From Lachnospiraceae bacterium (GTDB lineage Bacteria; Bacillota; Clostridia; Lachnospirales; Bianqueaceae), in contig JAAWDX010000009.1 in the NCBI GenBank assembly GCA_022794035.1, forward strand, positions 1 to 64,000: 64,000 bases of DNA, given 5' to 3'. A program made the position numbers and the translations under genes. Positions 34,153 to 43,811 of this stretch are shown piece after piece; the first letter of the stretch is position 1, and each line of letters opens with the position of its first letter. The notes under the pieces are model-generated. The model worked only from the letters and a program-made list of their open reading frames with translations. It was not told the DNA's origin and did not search any database.

Positions 34153-34776
34153 GTGGAAAAGATATATATTTCAAAAAAGGGGCTTCAAAAAGTAGTTTTG
34201 CTGATCCTGATTCTTAGCATGGGTATGATTTGGTATAATCATTCAGAAAATGAAGAAATATCTTTTGAAGAAGAAACAGAACCAGGGTCCATACTCTTTA
34301 ATGAAGAGGAGGATTCCTTAAAGGAAAAAGAAAAGCAGAGCGAGGCATGGTTGGGGGTGCACGTAACAGGAGCCGTTTGCTTCCCGGATCAGATTTATTA
34401 CCTGCAGGAAGGAGCACGGGTGGGCGATGCGATTGGCGCAGCAGGAGGAGCGCAAAAGGAAGCAGATTTAAGCCGTCTCAATCTGGCAGGCTATATTCAT
34501 GATGGTCAAAGAATTTACGTACCGCGTCAAGGAGAGATATGGGAAGAGAGTGAAAATAGCGCAGAGGAAAATCCTCAAAACCTCTTGACCAATATCAACT
34601 TAGCAACTAAAATAGAATTATTGAGTTTACCCGGAATAGGGGAGACCTATGCGCAAAGAATCTTAGATTATCGTGAAGAGCACGGGCCTTTTAAAACCAT
34701 CGAGGACATTATGAAGGTGAGAGGAATCGGCGAGAGCAAATTCGCGGAGTTAAAAGATAGAATTACAGTCGAGTAA
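34153..34776 (+). CDS. comEA: ComEA-type competence DNA-binding protein
   Basis: A 207-residue membrane-anchored protein: N-terminal helix (about 10-28), an acidic linker, an SLBB-type domain (VHVTGAV...VGDAIGAAGG...GQRIYVP, about 69-125) and a C-terminal tandem helix-hairpin-helix DNA-binding domain (NINLATKIELLSLPGIGETYAQRI...VRGIGESKF). ComEA receives double-stranded DNA outside the membrane during uptake through ComEC. GTG 34153 is the start, after AAAGGAA. It is the first gene of the block leading to comEC, with a two-component system inserted between. Confidence 0.9.
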   Translation: MEKIYISKKGLQKVVLLILILSMGMIWYNHSENEEISFEEETEPGSILFNEEEDSLKEKEKQSEAWLGVHVTGAVCFPDQIYYLQEGARVGDAIGAAGGAQKEADLSRLNLAGYIHDGQRIYVPRQGEIWEESENSAEENPQNLLTNINLATKIELLSLPGIGETYAQRILDYREEHGPFKTIEDIMKVRGIGESKFAELKDRITVE

Positions 34777-34788
34777 AGGGGTATGAAG

Positions 34789-35475
34789 ATGGCTACAAAA
34801 GTATTGGTCGTAGATGATGAGAAATTTATTGTTAAAGGGATAAAATTTAGTCTGGAACAGGATGGGATGGAAGTAGATGCCGCCTATGACGGGGAGGAGG
34901 CCTATAATCTCATTCAGGAAAAAAATTATGATATCATTATTTTAGATGTGATGCTGCCCAAGATGGATGGCGTACAGGTGTGCCAGCAGGTACGGGAATT
35001 TTCTGCGGTTCCGATTCTGATGCTGACAGCAAAGGGTGAGGATATGGATAAAATATTAGGGCTTGAGTACGGAGCCGATGATTATATGACAAAGCCATTT
35101 AATATTTTAGAGCTTAAAGCAAGGATTAAGGCGATCCTGCGGCGCTACCGCCATCATGAGGAAAAGGAGAGCAGCGTACAGGAATTCCGCGATCTAAAGA
35201 TTGATTATGACAGCCGCCGGGTATTTATTAAGGATAAAGGAGAAGCAGATTTAACAGCCAAGGAATTTGATCTGCTAGAGCTATTGTCTAAAAATGTTGG
35301 AAAGGTCTACAGCCGAGAAAAGCTTTTGGATGTAGTTTGGGGATATGATTATCCAGGAGAAGTGCGGACGGTGGATGTGCATGTTCGGCGATTGAGAGAA
35401 AAAATAGAAGCAAACCCCGGAGACCCCTTGTATATTCAGACCAAATGGGGCGTGGGATATTATTTTAAGGGCTGA
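34789..35475 (+). CDS. OmpR/PhoB-family response regulator
   Basis: A 228-residue two-domain regulator: receiver (acidic DDE at 9-11, phospho-acceptor Asp53 in ILDVMLPKMDG, Lys in TKPF) and winged-helix DNA-binding domain (LTAKEFDLLELL, REKLLDVVWGYDYPGEVRTVDVHV, about 130-228). The start is set at ATG 34789, seven bases after AAAGGGG; ATG 34783 is too near. The cognate kinase begins five bases after the stop. Confidence 0.93.
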   Translation: MATKVLVVDDEKFIVKGIKFSLEQDGMEVDAAYDGEEAYNLIQEKNYDIIILDVMLPKMDGVQVCQQVREFSAVPILMLTAKGEDMDKILGLEYGADDYMTKPFNILELKARIKAILRRYRHHEEKESSVQEFRDLKIDYDSRRVFIKDKGEADLTAKEFDLLELLSKNVGKVYSREKLLDVVWGYDYPGEVRTVDVHVRRLREKIEANPGDPLYIQTKWGVGYYFKG

Positions 35476-35480
35476 CGAGA

Positions 35481-36926
35481 ATGATACAATCAAAAAAAGT
35501 TTCATGGTATCGGAGTGTTCAGTTCAAGCTGTTTGCCTGCATAACGCTCATATACATCGTATCCTCCGTCATTTTTGGAAATCTATTGTATCATGTATGG
35601 GAAAATTACTGGGTGAATCAGAAGATCACAGAAATCAGCCGCTATGCTAACTTTCTGGCAAGTGATATTGCAATCAACCGGCTGACATCAGAAGAAGATC
35701 CAGATCAGAATTTGAATCACGAGCTTCAAAGCTTTAGCCGTCTGTACAGCTACGCAAGAGTCATGATTTTAGATGAAAAGGCTATGGTGATTCAGGATTC
35801 TTCTCAAACAAAAATGGGAAGATATATTGTAAACGATGATGTTTTGATGGCTCTATCCGGTAAAATTGCGAATATTCAGGAGGATTCCTTTGTTCGCCTG
35901 GCAATTCCGGTGACGGATTATTCAGGGAGTACGGTCGATGGTGTGGTATATGTTTTTTTCTCCGTGGACACGCTTTTGGAATCGCTTTCCATCAATCAAG
36001 GCAATATTACGCTGCTTCAGTTCGCGATTGGCGTTGCGGTCTGCGCTATATTCTATGCCTTGATTGCTGTCTTTACCAGACCCTTTAAATCTATTTTAAA
36101 TTGGCTAAGGCAGGTATCAAACGGAAATGCGGAGGCGCCGATTGATCTGCAGCGACAGGATGATTACGGATTGATGGTGGAAGCCATACAGGATGTCACG
36201 CATGATTTGATTGCGATTGATCGTTCTCGTAAGGAATTTGTGTCCAATGTATCTCACGAATTAAAAACGCCGCTCAGTTCAATTAAGGTATTGACGGAGT
36301 CCCTGCTTCTGCAGGAAAGTGTTCCGGAGCCTATGTACAAAGAATTTTTACAGGATATCAACAGTGAAATAGACAGGCAGACGACGATTGTCAATGATCT
36401 GCTTACTTTAGTGCGCTTGGAGGAAGGAGAGAATGCGCTCAATATCAGTTCCTTTGTCTTAAATGACATGACGGAGGATATTTTAAAGCGTTTAAAACCG
36501 CTTGCTCAGGGAAAGAATGTAGAGCTTGTGATTGAAAGTATTCGTGAAGTAGAGCTGGAAGCTGATGAAACAAAATTAACGCTGGCGCTTTCTAATTTAA
36601 TCCAAAATGGAGTCAAATATAATAAAGAGGGCGGCCAGGTCAAAGTGGTGATTGACAGTGATCATTTGAATGCGTTAATTACGGTAACCGATACAGGAAT
36701 TGGAATTGAGAAGGAGCACTTTAATAAATTGTTTCAGCGTTTCTATCGCGTAGACAAGGCAAGAGATAGAGAAGCAGGCGGTTCTGGATTGGGGCTTTCC
36801 ATTGTAAAGCAGATTATTACTTTGCATAAGGGAACCATTTCAGTAGAAAGCGAATTAGGAGAGGGCACGAGCTTTTTAGTGAAGCTTCCCTTGATTCAAG
36901 TGATTGAACAGGAGGAAGAGGAATGA
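35481..36926 (+). CDS. Sensor histidine kinase
   Basis: A 481-residue membrane kinase with two transmembrane segments (about 15-38 and 177-199) flanking a 140-residue extracytoplasmic sensor, then a HAMP-like linker, a HisKA domain with His259 in SHELKTPLSSIK, and an HATPase_c domain (NLIQNGVKYN, DTGIGI, GGSGLGLSIV). It pairs with the response regulator just upstream. The 3' end overlaps the GerMN lipoprotein start by four bases (ATGA), which ties the lipoprotein to the signalling unit. Confidence 0.92.
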   Translation: MIQSKKVSWYRSVQFKLFACITLIYIVSSVIFGNLLYHVWENYWVNQKITEISRYANFLASDIAINRLTSEEDPDQNLNHELQSFSRLYSYARVMILDEKAMVIQDSSQTKMGRYIVNDDVLMALSGKIANIQEDSFVRLAIPVTDYSGSTVDGVVYVFFSVDTLLESLSINQGNITLLQFAIGVAVCAIFYALIAVFTRPFKSILNWLRQVSNGNAEAPIDLQRQDDYGLMVEAIQDVTHDLIAIDRSRKEFVSNVSHELKTPLSSIKVLTESLLLQESVPEPMYKEFLQDINSEIDRQTTIVNDLLTLVRLEEGENALNISSFVLNDMTEDILKRLKPLAQGKNVELVIESIREVELEADETKLTLALSNLIQNGVKYNKEGGQVKVVIDSDHLNALITVTDTGIGIEKEHFNKLFQRFYRVDKARDREAGGSGLGLSIVKQIITLHKGTISVESELGEGTSFLVKLPLIQVIEQEEEE

Positions 36927-37972
36927 AAAAATGGGGGAGAATAGGGCTGTTGGCGTTGCTGGCTTTCCTTATGGGCTGTACATCCGCTACGAAAGATATG
37001 AATAGCGAGGAGCAGCTGACAGAATCTGCTTATTTAGAAAAAACAGCTAAAAACACAGAAGAAGTGGCGAACGAAGAAATTATACTTTACTACACAAATC
37101 CTACGGCCACATCGCTTTATAAGGAAGAAAAGGGATATGATTTTTCTGAGAAGAGCAGTGAAGAGATTGTCTGGACGATCTTGCATGATCTGGAGACTGC
37201 AGAAGGACTGGAGGATAAAAGCCTAAAAGAATCTAGTCTGCAATCTATTTTTCCTTCGGGAGTGCTGGATGAGATCGTTGTTCGCTCGGAAGAAAAGGTA
37301 AAGATGGCAGAAGAGGAAGGTAGTACATGTAATATTGTCGAGCTTCATATGACCAAGCTCTATCATGAGATGAGCTTAAATGAAATGGTTGTTTTAAGGA
37401 CGGGAGTAAGCCGAAGTATTTTCTCTGCCGGCATTATAGATCAAATAGAATTTTGGGCCCCTATTTCAAAGGAAGGGGGCGGAGAGAAGCTCATGGATAC
37501 CCTGTCCGCTGATGATAAAGTCATTATCAATCAATATAGCCGGGATTTTTATACAGATGATATCAATGTAACATTGTATTTTGGAAATGCAGACAAAACA
37601 GCACTTAAGGCAGAAACGAGGACGCTTACGCTAACGATGACAGATCCTCTGCCAACAGCAATTATGAAAGCCTTGCTTGCCGGGCCGGTTGAAGAAGGAA
37701 TGACTTCTGTGATTCCGCAGGGGACAATGATAGAAGATGTATTTATTAAAGACAGTGTATGCTATGTGGACTTAAGTGCTGAATTCCAAAAAAATCATTT
37801 GGGAGGAGAATTAGAAGAGACGCTGACGATTTATTCTATTGTGAACTCCTTGCAGGACATTAGCGGGATTCATTATGTGCAGTTTTTGGTCGAAGGGAGA
37901 AAACTGGAATACTATAAGTCATATATGAAAATTGATACGTTCTTAACAGGGGATATGACATTGGTGGAGTGA
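36923..37972 (+). CDS. GerMN-domain lipoprotein
   Basis: A 349-residue lipoprotein with lipobox LMGC (Cys19). A C-terminal GerMN domain is clear (VTLYFGNADK, LLAGPVEEGMTSVIPQGTMIEDVFI, CYVDLSAEF, about 210-325); residues about 55-190 look like a second, diverged GerMN copy, as in Bacillus GerM. It is translationally coupled to the histidine kinase. In actinobacteria the GerMN lipoprotein LpqB works with the MtrAB two-component system, so a partner role is plausible here; a sporulation or germination role as in GerM is the alternative. Confidence 0.82.
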   Translation: MKKWGRIGLLALLAFLMGCTSATKDMNSEEQLTESAYLEKTAKNTEEVANEEIILYYTNPTATSLYKEEKGYDFSEKSSEEIVWTILHDLETAEGLEDKSLKESSLQSIFPSGVLDEIVVRSEEKVKMAEEEGSTCNIVELHMTKLYHEMSLNEMVVLRTGVSRSIFSAGIIDQIEFWAPISKEGGGEKLMDTLSADDKVIINQYSRDFYTDDINVTLYFGNADKTALKAETRTLTLTMTDPLPTAIMKALLAGPVEEGMTSVIPQGTMIEDVFIKDSVCYVDLSAEFQKNHLGGELEETLTIYSIVNSLQDISGIHYVQFLVEGRKLEYYKSYMKIDTFLTGDMTLVE

Positions 37973-37984
37973 ACCCGTCGTGAG

Positions 37985-38030
37985 AAAGGCTTCCAACCGG
38001 TAAGTAAAACGGATTGGAGGCCTTTATGAT
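37985..38030 (+). terminator. Imperfect hairpin, possible attenuator before comEC
   Basis: AAAGGC-T-TCCAA pairs with TTGGA-G-GCCTTT around a 14-base loop region, followed only by a weak T-rich stretch. It may partly stop transcription between the lipoprotein gene and comEC. Confidence 0.45.
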
Positions 38031-38043
38031 TTGAGGAAAAAAG

Positions 38044-40182
38044 ATGAAGAAGCGTCCTATTGTCTGGACATGTTTTGGATATATTGTTTTTTTGCTGATC
38101 ATTTTACTTGTAAAGCCTGAATGGGGAGAGACTCTTTTTAGATGGAGCGCAGCAGAAGAGGAGGTAAAGAAGCGGTATGTGAATACCGGTGAAATACAAG
38201 GAGAGGTTTTATCGGTAGAAATCAAAAAGCAGCAGTATCAAATCAGAATCAGACTGCAGGATGGGACTATTTGTATCGGAATAGTGCCGATAGAAAAGCA
38301 GGTCTTTCCCGGAGATACGATTAAGCTAAAAGGAAAAGTGCGATGGCCAGAGCCGCCTGCCAATCCCGGGGAGTGGGATGGTCAGCTTTACGCAAGAACA
38401 CACCGTTTTTCTTTTTATATGCAGGGCGAGCAGATACAAGTGATAGAAAAAGGAAAAAGAAGCTTGCAGAGGTTGCTTTTTTTGTGGAAGCAGCAGCTTT
38501 CGGATGGTATTGACAGACAATGGAGCATGCCATGGAGCGGCATTATGAAATCCATTTTATTGGGGCAAAGAGGAGAAGTAGAGCCACTGATTAAGGATAC
38601 GTGGAGTCAGGCCGGGATTGCCCATGTGATTGCCATTTCAGGGCTGCATCTAACCGTGCTGTCGCAGGCCGTATTCTGTTTTTTAAAGCGATTTCAAAGG
38701 ATTAGGACGGCTCAAGCAGAAACCATGGCTGTAATATGGCTGTATGTGGTCTTTACAGGCGGTGCCATAGCGACGCTGAGGGCAGCGTTGATGTTTACCA
38801 TCCAAACATTGGCAGCTCTTTTAAACCGAGAGGAGGATACGCCGACCACGCTTGCTTTAACAGCAGGGATTCTTTTGCTGATACAACCATTATATCTTTT
38901 GGAGGCTGGGTTTTGGCTGTCTTTTTCAGCAGTACTGGCGCTCCGGTATGGAAGAGTATGGATTATGTCATTGCCTTTTCTTCCTTATCGAATCAGGAGA
39001 AAAATAGCGGCATCCTTAGCGGTAAGTCTTATGGTTACCCCCATTTCATTATGGTTTTTTTATCAGAGCTCTATTTGGGGATTTGTTTTAAACTTTTGGG
39101 TGCTGCCGGCAATGGGGGCTGTTATTCCAATAGGACTGGCCTCTCTTATGCTGGGAGCAATTCATCCGGCGCTGGGGGCTGGTTTTTCAGAAGTGGTACG
39201 ATTTATTTTATGGAGTTTTCAAAAGGGAAGCGAACTTTTTTTGCAAATACCGGGAGGAATGCTGCGCGGACAGCCGTCATGGTACAAGCTGATCGTCTAT
39301 TATTTGCTTTTAGGCAGTGTGATTTATTATTTTTCAAAGCCATCCCCGTACGGCAAGAGGATGGTGTATGGTCTATGTCTATCCGTACTGACGTTTATTT
39401 TGTTTTATCGGGTTTCTTTTTGGCGCATTATCTATTTGGATGTTGGACAAGGAGACTGTGCTGTGATAGAATGGAAGAACAGGGTGTGGATTATCGATGC
39501 AGGTCCGCAGTATGATTCGGTTTTAAAGCCATATTTGCTGCAAAGAGGTATTAAAGAGATTGAGGGAATTATTTTGTCGCATCCGGATTGGGATCATATA
39601 GAGGGGCTGCTTGCACTCTCAGAGGATTCGAATTTTAAGATTAAAGGATTGTGGGAAGCGCAGGAGAAAGTACAGGAGACCGAATATCGGCAGCAGCTGG
39701 AGCAAAATATCAGCAGGCAAGGCGGAGAAATCAGAAAAATCAGGGCCGGATATCAGCTGTCCTATAACGGAATGCACTGGAAAGCGATATCGCCGGTTAA
39801 GGAATATCCTGATATCAACCAAAGCTCTCTGGTTGTGCAGTTTCAAATAGAAGATATAAAGTTTCTTTTTACAGGTGATATAGATGTATATACAGAAGCA
39901 GATCAGGCTGGTCTATGGGAAAAGGTACAGATTCTCAAAGTGGCACACCATGGCTCCCGAAGCTCTTCTTCTTTAGAGTTTTTAATTAAAGTAGATCCTA
40001 GATTAGCCGTAATCAGCTGTGAACGTCAGCATGCCTATGGCCATCCGCATCCGGAAGTGCTTGAGCGGCTGCAGAAAGAGAATATTGAATGTGTTGTTAC
40101 GGATGATGCAGGAGCAGTTTGGGTTGAGAATCGATGGGGAAAGGTTTGTTATTCTACCTTTAAAGAGGGAGGCACAGAGTGA
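38044..40182 (+). CDS. comEC: ComEC/Rec2 DNA uptake channel
   Basis: A 712-residue polytopic membrane protein with the three ComEC parts: N-terminal DUF4131/OB-like region (about 45-140), a competence membrane domain (about 170-450, GIAHVIAISGLHLTVLS) and a C-terminal metallo-beta-lactamase-like domain (YLDVGQGDCAVIEW, IDAGP, LSHPDWDHIEGL, FTGDI, VAHHGS, about 460-700). It imports single-stranded DNA across the membrane. GAGG lies upstream of ATG 38044. It overlaps holA by four bases. Confidence 0.93.
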   Translation: MKKRPIVWTCFGYIVFLLIILLVKPEWGETLFRWSAAEEEVKKRYVNTGEIQGEVLSVEIKKQQYQIRIRLQDGTICIGIVPIEKQVFPGDTIKLKGKVRWPEPPANPGEWDGQLYARTHRFSFYMQGEQIQVIEKGKRSLQRLLFLWKQQLSDGIDRQWSMPWSGIMKSILLGQRGEVEPLIKDTWSQAGIAHVIAISGLHLTVLSQAVFCFLKRFQRIRTAQAETMAVIWLYVVFTGGAIATLRAALMFTIQTLAALLNREEDTPTTLALTAGILLLIQPLYLLEAGFWLSFSAVLALRYGRVWIMSLPFLPYRIRRKIAASLAVSLMVTPISLWFFYQSSIWGFVLNFWVLPAMGAVIPIGLASLMLGAIHPALGAGFSEVVRFILWSFQKGSELFLQIPGGMLRGQPSWYKLIVYYLLLGSVIYYFSKPSPYGKRMVYGLCLSVLTFILFYRVSFWRIIYLDVGQGDCAVIEWKNRVWIIDAGPQYDSVLKPYLLQRGIKEIEGIILSHPDWDHIEGLLALSEDSNFKIKGLWEAQEKVQETEYRQQLEQNISRQGGEIRKIRAGYQLSYNGMHWKAISPVKEYPDINQSSLVVQFQIEDIKFLFTGDIDVYTEADQAGLWEKVQILKVAHHGSRSSSSLEFLIKVDPRLAVISCERQHAYGHPHPEVLERLQKENIECVVTDDAGAVWVENRWGKVCYSTFKEGGTE

Positions 40183-41168
40183 AGCAGTTAAAAGAACAGA
40201 TCCAGAAAAAGGACATTGGCAATTTATATCTATTTTACGGAGAGGAACGATATTTAATTGACATATATGAGAAAAGAATTAAACGAGCCCTGCTGCAGCC
40301 AGAAGATGAAATGATGAATCTGGATGTTTTGCAATCGCCGCAGGACCTCATGCAGATAGAGGCGAGCATAGAGACGCTTCCGTTCATGGCAGAAAAACGA
40401 CTTGTGATTGTAAAAGAAAGCGGAGCATTTGATAAAGGGGGACGCCTGATAGAGCTAGCAGATAGAATAGGGCAGCTGCCGGAAACGACAGTACTGATTT
40501 GGATTGAGACAAAAATCGATAAACGCTCCAAGCTTTTCAAGGCTGTACAAAAATATGGCCGTGTGATTGAGTTTAAACGTCTGACAGAGCGGGAACTGCT
40601 TCTTTGGATTGAAAAGGAAGCACGGCAGAAAAAAACGCAGATCGATCAGCGCACAGCGTCATATTTTTTAAGCTGTACAGGAAATGATATGACACACATC
40701 TATACAGAGCTGGAGAAGCTGCTGAGTTATGTTAAAGAAAAGGGAGTGATCGAGCGACAGGATATTGACGCCATGATTACCCCGACGATTGAAAATAGTA
40801 TCTTTAAATTGACCGATTATTTGGGCAGTCAAAGACCGGCAGCGGCCTATCAGATCTATCGTCAATTGATTGAGGATAATGAGCCGGTACAGCGTATTTT
40901 ATATATGATTATTCGGCAGTTTCGGTTGCTGTACCGAGCTTCTTTGATGCAAAATGCAGATGCGGCTGCGGTAGCGAAGGAGCTGGGGGTACCGGGATTT
41001 GCAGCAGGCAATTATCAGATACAGGCTAAAAGGTTTGGTCAGGTGCGTTTAAAAGAGCTGCTGAGACATCTGTTGGAAATGGATGTAGCGATCAAGACAG
41101 GAGAGATGAGCGCAGAGGAAGCGGCCGATCTGATTATGCTGCAGTATGCCAAGCCATCTGTGCAGTAA
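40179..41168 (+). CDS. holA: DNA polymerase III delta subunit
   Basis: A 329-residue clamp-loader subunit with the delta N-terminal motif NLYLFYGEERYLID and the LPFMAEKRLVIVKES segment. Delta opens the beta clamp in the DnaX complex. GTG 40179 overlaps the comEC stop (GTGA) and follows GGGAGG. The comEC-holA-rpsT order is a conserved Firmicutes arrangement. Confidence 0.93.
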   Translation: MKQLKEQIQKKDIGNLYLFYGEERYLIDIYEKRIKRALLQPEDEMMNLDVLQSPQDLMQIEASIETLPFMAEKRLVIVKESGAFDKGGRLIELADRIGQLPETTVLIWIETKIDKRSKLFKAVQKYGRVIEFKRLTERELLLWIEKEARQKKTQIDQRTASYFLSCTGNDMTHIYTELEKLLSYVKEKGVIERQDIDAMITPTIENSIFKLTDYLGSQRPAAAYQIYRQLIEDNEPVQRILYMIIRQFRLLYRASLMQNADAAAVAKELGVPGFAAGNYQIQAKRFGQVRLKELLRHLLEMDVAIKTGEMSAEEAADLIMLQYAKPSVQ

Positions 41169-41199
41169 TAAGAAAATTTTTTAAAAGTCCTAAAATGGA

Positions 41200-41228
41200 T
41201 TGACGAAACCCATAAAAACAGTTATAAT
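41200..41228 (+). promoter_or_regulatory. Promoter of rpsT
   Basis: TTGACG (41200-41205) and TATAAT (41223-41228) are 17 bases apart, leaving a leader of about 90 bases before the S20 start. Confidence 0.8.
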
Positions 41229-41325
41229 GACAATTGTGTCTTAGTTTGTCCATTCTATTTTTACAATGCATATATCATATCATGTATATGCGTGCAATAA
41301 GAATCTCAGGAGGTTTCATCAAACA

Positions 41326-41589
41326 ATGGCTAATATTAAATCTGCCAAAAAGCGTATTCTGGTTATTCGTACTAAAACTCTTCGTAACAAAATGATCAAA
41401 TCCAGTGTAAAGACTGCTATTAAAAAAGTAACGGCTGCTTGTGAGGCAAAGGATGCTGCAGCAGCTAAAGCAGCACTTACTCAGGCAATTTCTGCGATTG
41501 ATAAGGCGAAGAGCAAGGGCGTATACCATAAAAATAACGCAGCGCGTAAAGTTTCGCGTTTAACCAAGATGGTTAACAAAATCGCCTAA
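41326..41589 (+). CDS. rpsT: 30S ribosomal protein S20
   Basis: An 87-residue, strongly basic, alanine- and lysine-rich helical protein ([11 protein letters not shown] start, [16 protein letters not shown] end) of normal S20 length. It binds 16S rRNA. ATG 41326 follows AGGAGG at about 12 bases; the longer in-frame extension starting at 41266 is untranslated leader. Confidence 0.97.
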   Translation: MANIKSAKKRILVIRTKTLRNKMIKSSVKTAIKKVTAACEAKDAAAAKAALTQAISAIDKAKSKGVYHKNNAARKVSRLTKMVNKIA

Positions 41590-41631
41590 GTTTTATGTAA
41601 AAATAGAAACGAAGCGGTGAAAGCTGCTAAA

Positions 41632-41669
41632 GAGCACCTTTTAAGCGAAAGGCTTAAAGGGTGTTTTTT
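41632..41669 (+). terminator. Intrinsic terminator after rpsT
   Basis: GCACCTTTTAAGC pairs with GCTTAAAGGGTG(T) around a short GAAAG loop, followed by TTTTTT. Confidence 0.88.
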
Positions 41670-41733
41670 GTATATTTTTTTATATTTCGTCAAGAATAGA
41701 AGACATATATATGAAAGGAAAGAGGCTAGATCG

Positions 41734-42570
41734 ATGAGAACAGATATAGCGCTGGAAGCATGTTTAAACGCAGCGGAAGAAATAACGGGGGCGGAGTGGA
41801 CACAGGAAAACGGGGAAGACAAGGTCGTTGTGTCCACTGTGAAGATTACTACGCCAGAGGGCGCAAAACGTTTAGGCCGACCGATGGGAAAATATATTAC
41901 TCTGGAATGTCCTTATTTGAGAGAGAATACGTTGGAAATCCACGAACGAATTATTGAGGGCCTGACTAAGATTTGGAAGGACTTTTTAGATACCTTTTCT
42001 AAAGCAAATTCTATTTTGGTGGTAGGGCTGGGAAACCGAAGGGTGACGGCCGATGCGCTGGGTCCGCAGGTTGTGGATCAGGTGCTGGCAACCAGACATA
42101 TCCGTGAGCAGCTGCCAAAGGAATGGAAGGGGAATTTGGGAGTGGTTTCGGCGCTGGCGCCGGGTGTGATGGGACAGACGGGAATAGAAACGGGAGAGAT
42201 CATTGAGGCGCTAGTGAAGGCGATTAGTCCGGATGTTGTGATTGCGATTGATGCTTTGGCGGCAGGTTCTATAGAGCGTCTGGTGAATACGATTCAGATC
42301 TGCGATACAGGCATTCAGCCAGGAGCGGGGATGGGAAACCGCAGACGTGAGCTGTCGGAGAAGACTTTAGGCGTACCGGTGCTTGCGGTGGGGGTGCCTA
42401 CCGTGGTGGATGCATCAGATATTGCTGAAAAGGAAGATATGGATGCCTACTATGTGACGCCGAAAGATATGGATGTAGTGATGAAACGGCTTAGTCTGAT
42501 GATTGCCAGCAGTCTGAATAGGGCGCTGCATCGTTTATCACCAGAAGAACTAAAGGCATATTTATATTAA
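41734..42570 (+). CDS. gpr: Spore germination protease GPR
   Basis: A 278-residue A25-family protease that degrades small acid-soluble DNA-binding proteins when spores germinate. Matching features: RTDIALEA at the very N terminus, VVGLGNRRVTADALGPQVVDQVLATRHI, SALAPGVMGQTGIET and DALAAGSIERL. The start ATG 41734 is eight bases after GAGG and lies downstream of the rpsT terminator. It begins almost exactly where Bacillus GPR is cut during zymogen activation, so little or no prosequence is present. It forms an operon with spoIIP. Confidence 0.93.
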   Translation: MRTDIALEACLNAAEEITGAEWTQENGEDKVVVSTVKITTPEGAKRLGRPMGKYITLECPYLRENTLEIHERIIEGLTKIWKDFLDTFSKANSILVVGLGNRRVTADALGPQVVDQVLATRHIREQLPKEWKGNLGVVSALAPGVMGQTGIETGEIIEALVKAISPDVVIAIDALAAGSIERLVNTIQICDTGIQPGAGMGNRRRELSEKTLGVPVLAVGVPTVVDASDIAEKEDMDAYYVTPKDMDVVMKRLSLMIASSLNRALHRLSPEELKAYLY

Positions 42571-42611
42571 CTGCGCATATTCTGTAAAGAGTACAGAAGG
42601 GCGGTGAAGTA

Positions 42612-43778
42612 ATGCGAAAGGTCATTTTGGGACTGTGTATGACCATGTTTTTGGCTGCTTTGCCAATGACGCAGGATGGTTCTATGAGAGGTTTTTTTAT
42701 ATCAATGCTGGACAGGGCATATCCTTTTGAGCAGGCGCGGAGCCTGATTACCAAAGAGGGTTTGTCAGAGGAAATGCTGGAAGACTGGGTGGAGGCGATC
42801 CTGCCTTGGGAGGAAGCAGGCCTGATTGGAACAGGAAAGGACGGGCAGGAGGAAGAGGACCCGGTGACTTGGCCGAGTGAGCTTGATGAAGCGGTGCTGG
42901 ATGCGGCAGCAATATCAAGAGAGAACCAGTTTACAGGAATACCAACGGATTATTATGTAACCATACAGGAAAAACCACAGATTGATACGAGTATTTCTAG
43001 CTTAAAAGGCTTGTACAATCAAGAGCTTATTCAAAATTATGCTAAAACGGTAAGTTTGTATAATTATGACTCGGAGTCCATGCGCCCAAGTCCGGAGTTT
43101 ATCAATGGAGAGGCGTTTATGCAGGAGGATCTTTCTTTGAATCTGCAGGATTTGGGGGATGAACCGACTGTTTTGATTTTTCATACCCACGGCCATGAGG
43201 GCTATATTGGAAAAGAAGAGTATGGGATTTTAGATGTAGGAGATTATCTGGAACAAATATTAGAGGAAAATTACGGGATCCAGGTGCTTCATCATAAAGG
43301 AATCTATGATGAGGGAGGCGTGAATGGCGCTTATACACGGATGGGCGAGGAAATTCCGCAGATACTGGCAGAGCATCCTTCGATTCAGATTGCCATTGAT
43401 ATGCACCGGGATGGCGTAGGAGAAAATACGCGGCTTGTCAGTAATGTGGATGGCCGGGAGGTAGCAAAGGTGATGCTGGTGACGGGTGTGAGCCGAAGCT
43501 TTGATGAAAATGGAGATTTGCAGCCGATTGAATATTTGCCAAATGAGAATTTGCATTCGGTACTGTCATTAGGCTTTCAGCTAAAAATGGCGGCTGATAC
43601 GCTGTATCCCGGATTTATGCGTCAGTTATATCTTTCCAGCTGGCGATACAGCACTTATATGCTACCAAGGTCTATGCTGCTGGAGGTGGGGGCACAGACG
43701 AATACATTAGAAGAGGCGAAAGCGGCTATGATTCCGTTTGCACGTACTTTAGTTACGGTTTTATCAGATCAGGGATAA
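42612..43778 (+). CDS. spoIIP: Stage II sporulation protein P (peptidoglycan hydrolase)
   Basis: A 388-residue exported protein with an N-terminal hydrophobic segment and a C-terminal SpoIIP amidase/endopeptidase domain. Catalytic His motifs are seen as IFHTHGHEGYIG (about 182-193) and AIDMHRDGVG (about 261-270). With SpoIID and SpoIIM it thins septal peptidoglycan during forespore engulfment. It lies 41 bases after gpr, a conserved pairing in spore formers. Confidence 0.92.
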   Translation: MRKVILGLCMTMFLAALPMTQDGSMRGFFISMLDRAYPFEQARSLITKEGLSEEMLEDWVEAILPWEEAGLIGTGKDGQEEEDPVTWPSELDEAVLDAAAISRENQFTGIPTDYYVTIQEKPQIDTSISSLKGLYNQELIQNYAKTVSLYNYDSESMRPSPEFINGEAFMQEDLSLNLQDLGDEPTVLIFHTHGHEGYIGKEEYGILDVGDYLEQILEENYGIQVLHHKGIYDEGGVNGAYTRMGEEIPQILAEHPSIQIAIDMHRDGVGENTRLVSNVDGREVAKVMLVTGVSRSFDENGDLQPIEYLPNENLHSVLSLGFQLKMAADTLYPGFMRQLYLSSWRYSTYMLPRSMLLEVGAQTNTLEEAKAAMIPFARTLVTVLSDQG

Positions 43779-43811
43779 AGGAGTCGAAAGTATGATTTGA
43801 TGAAAGGTTTG

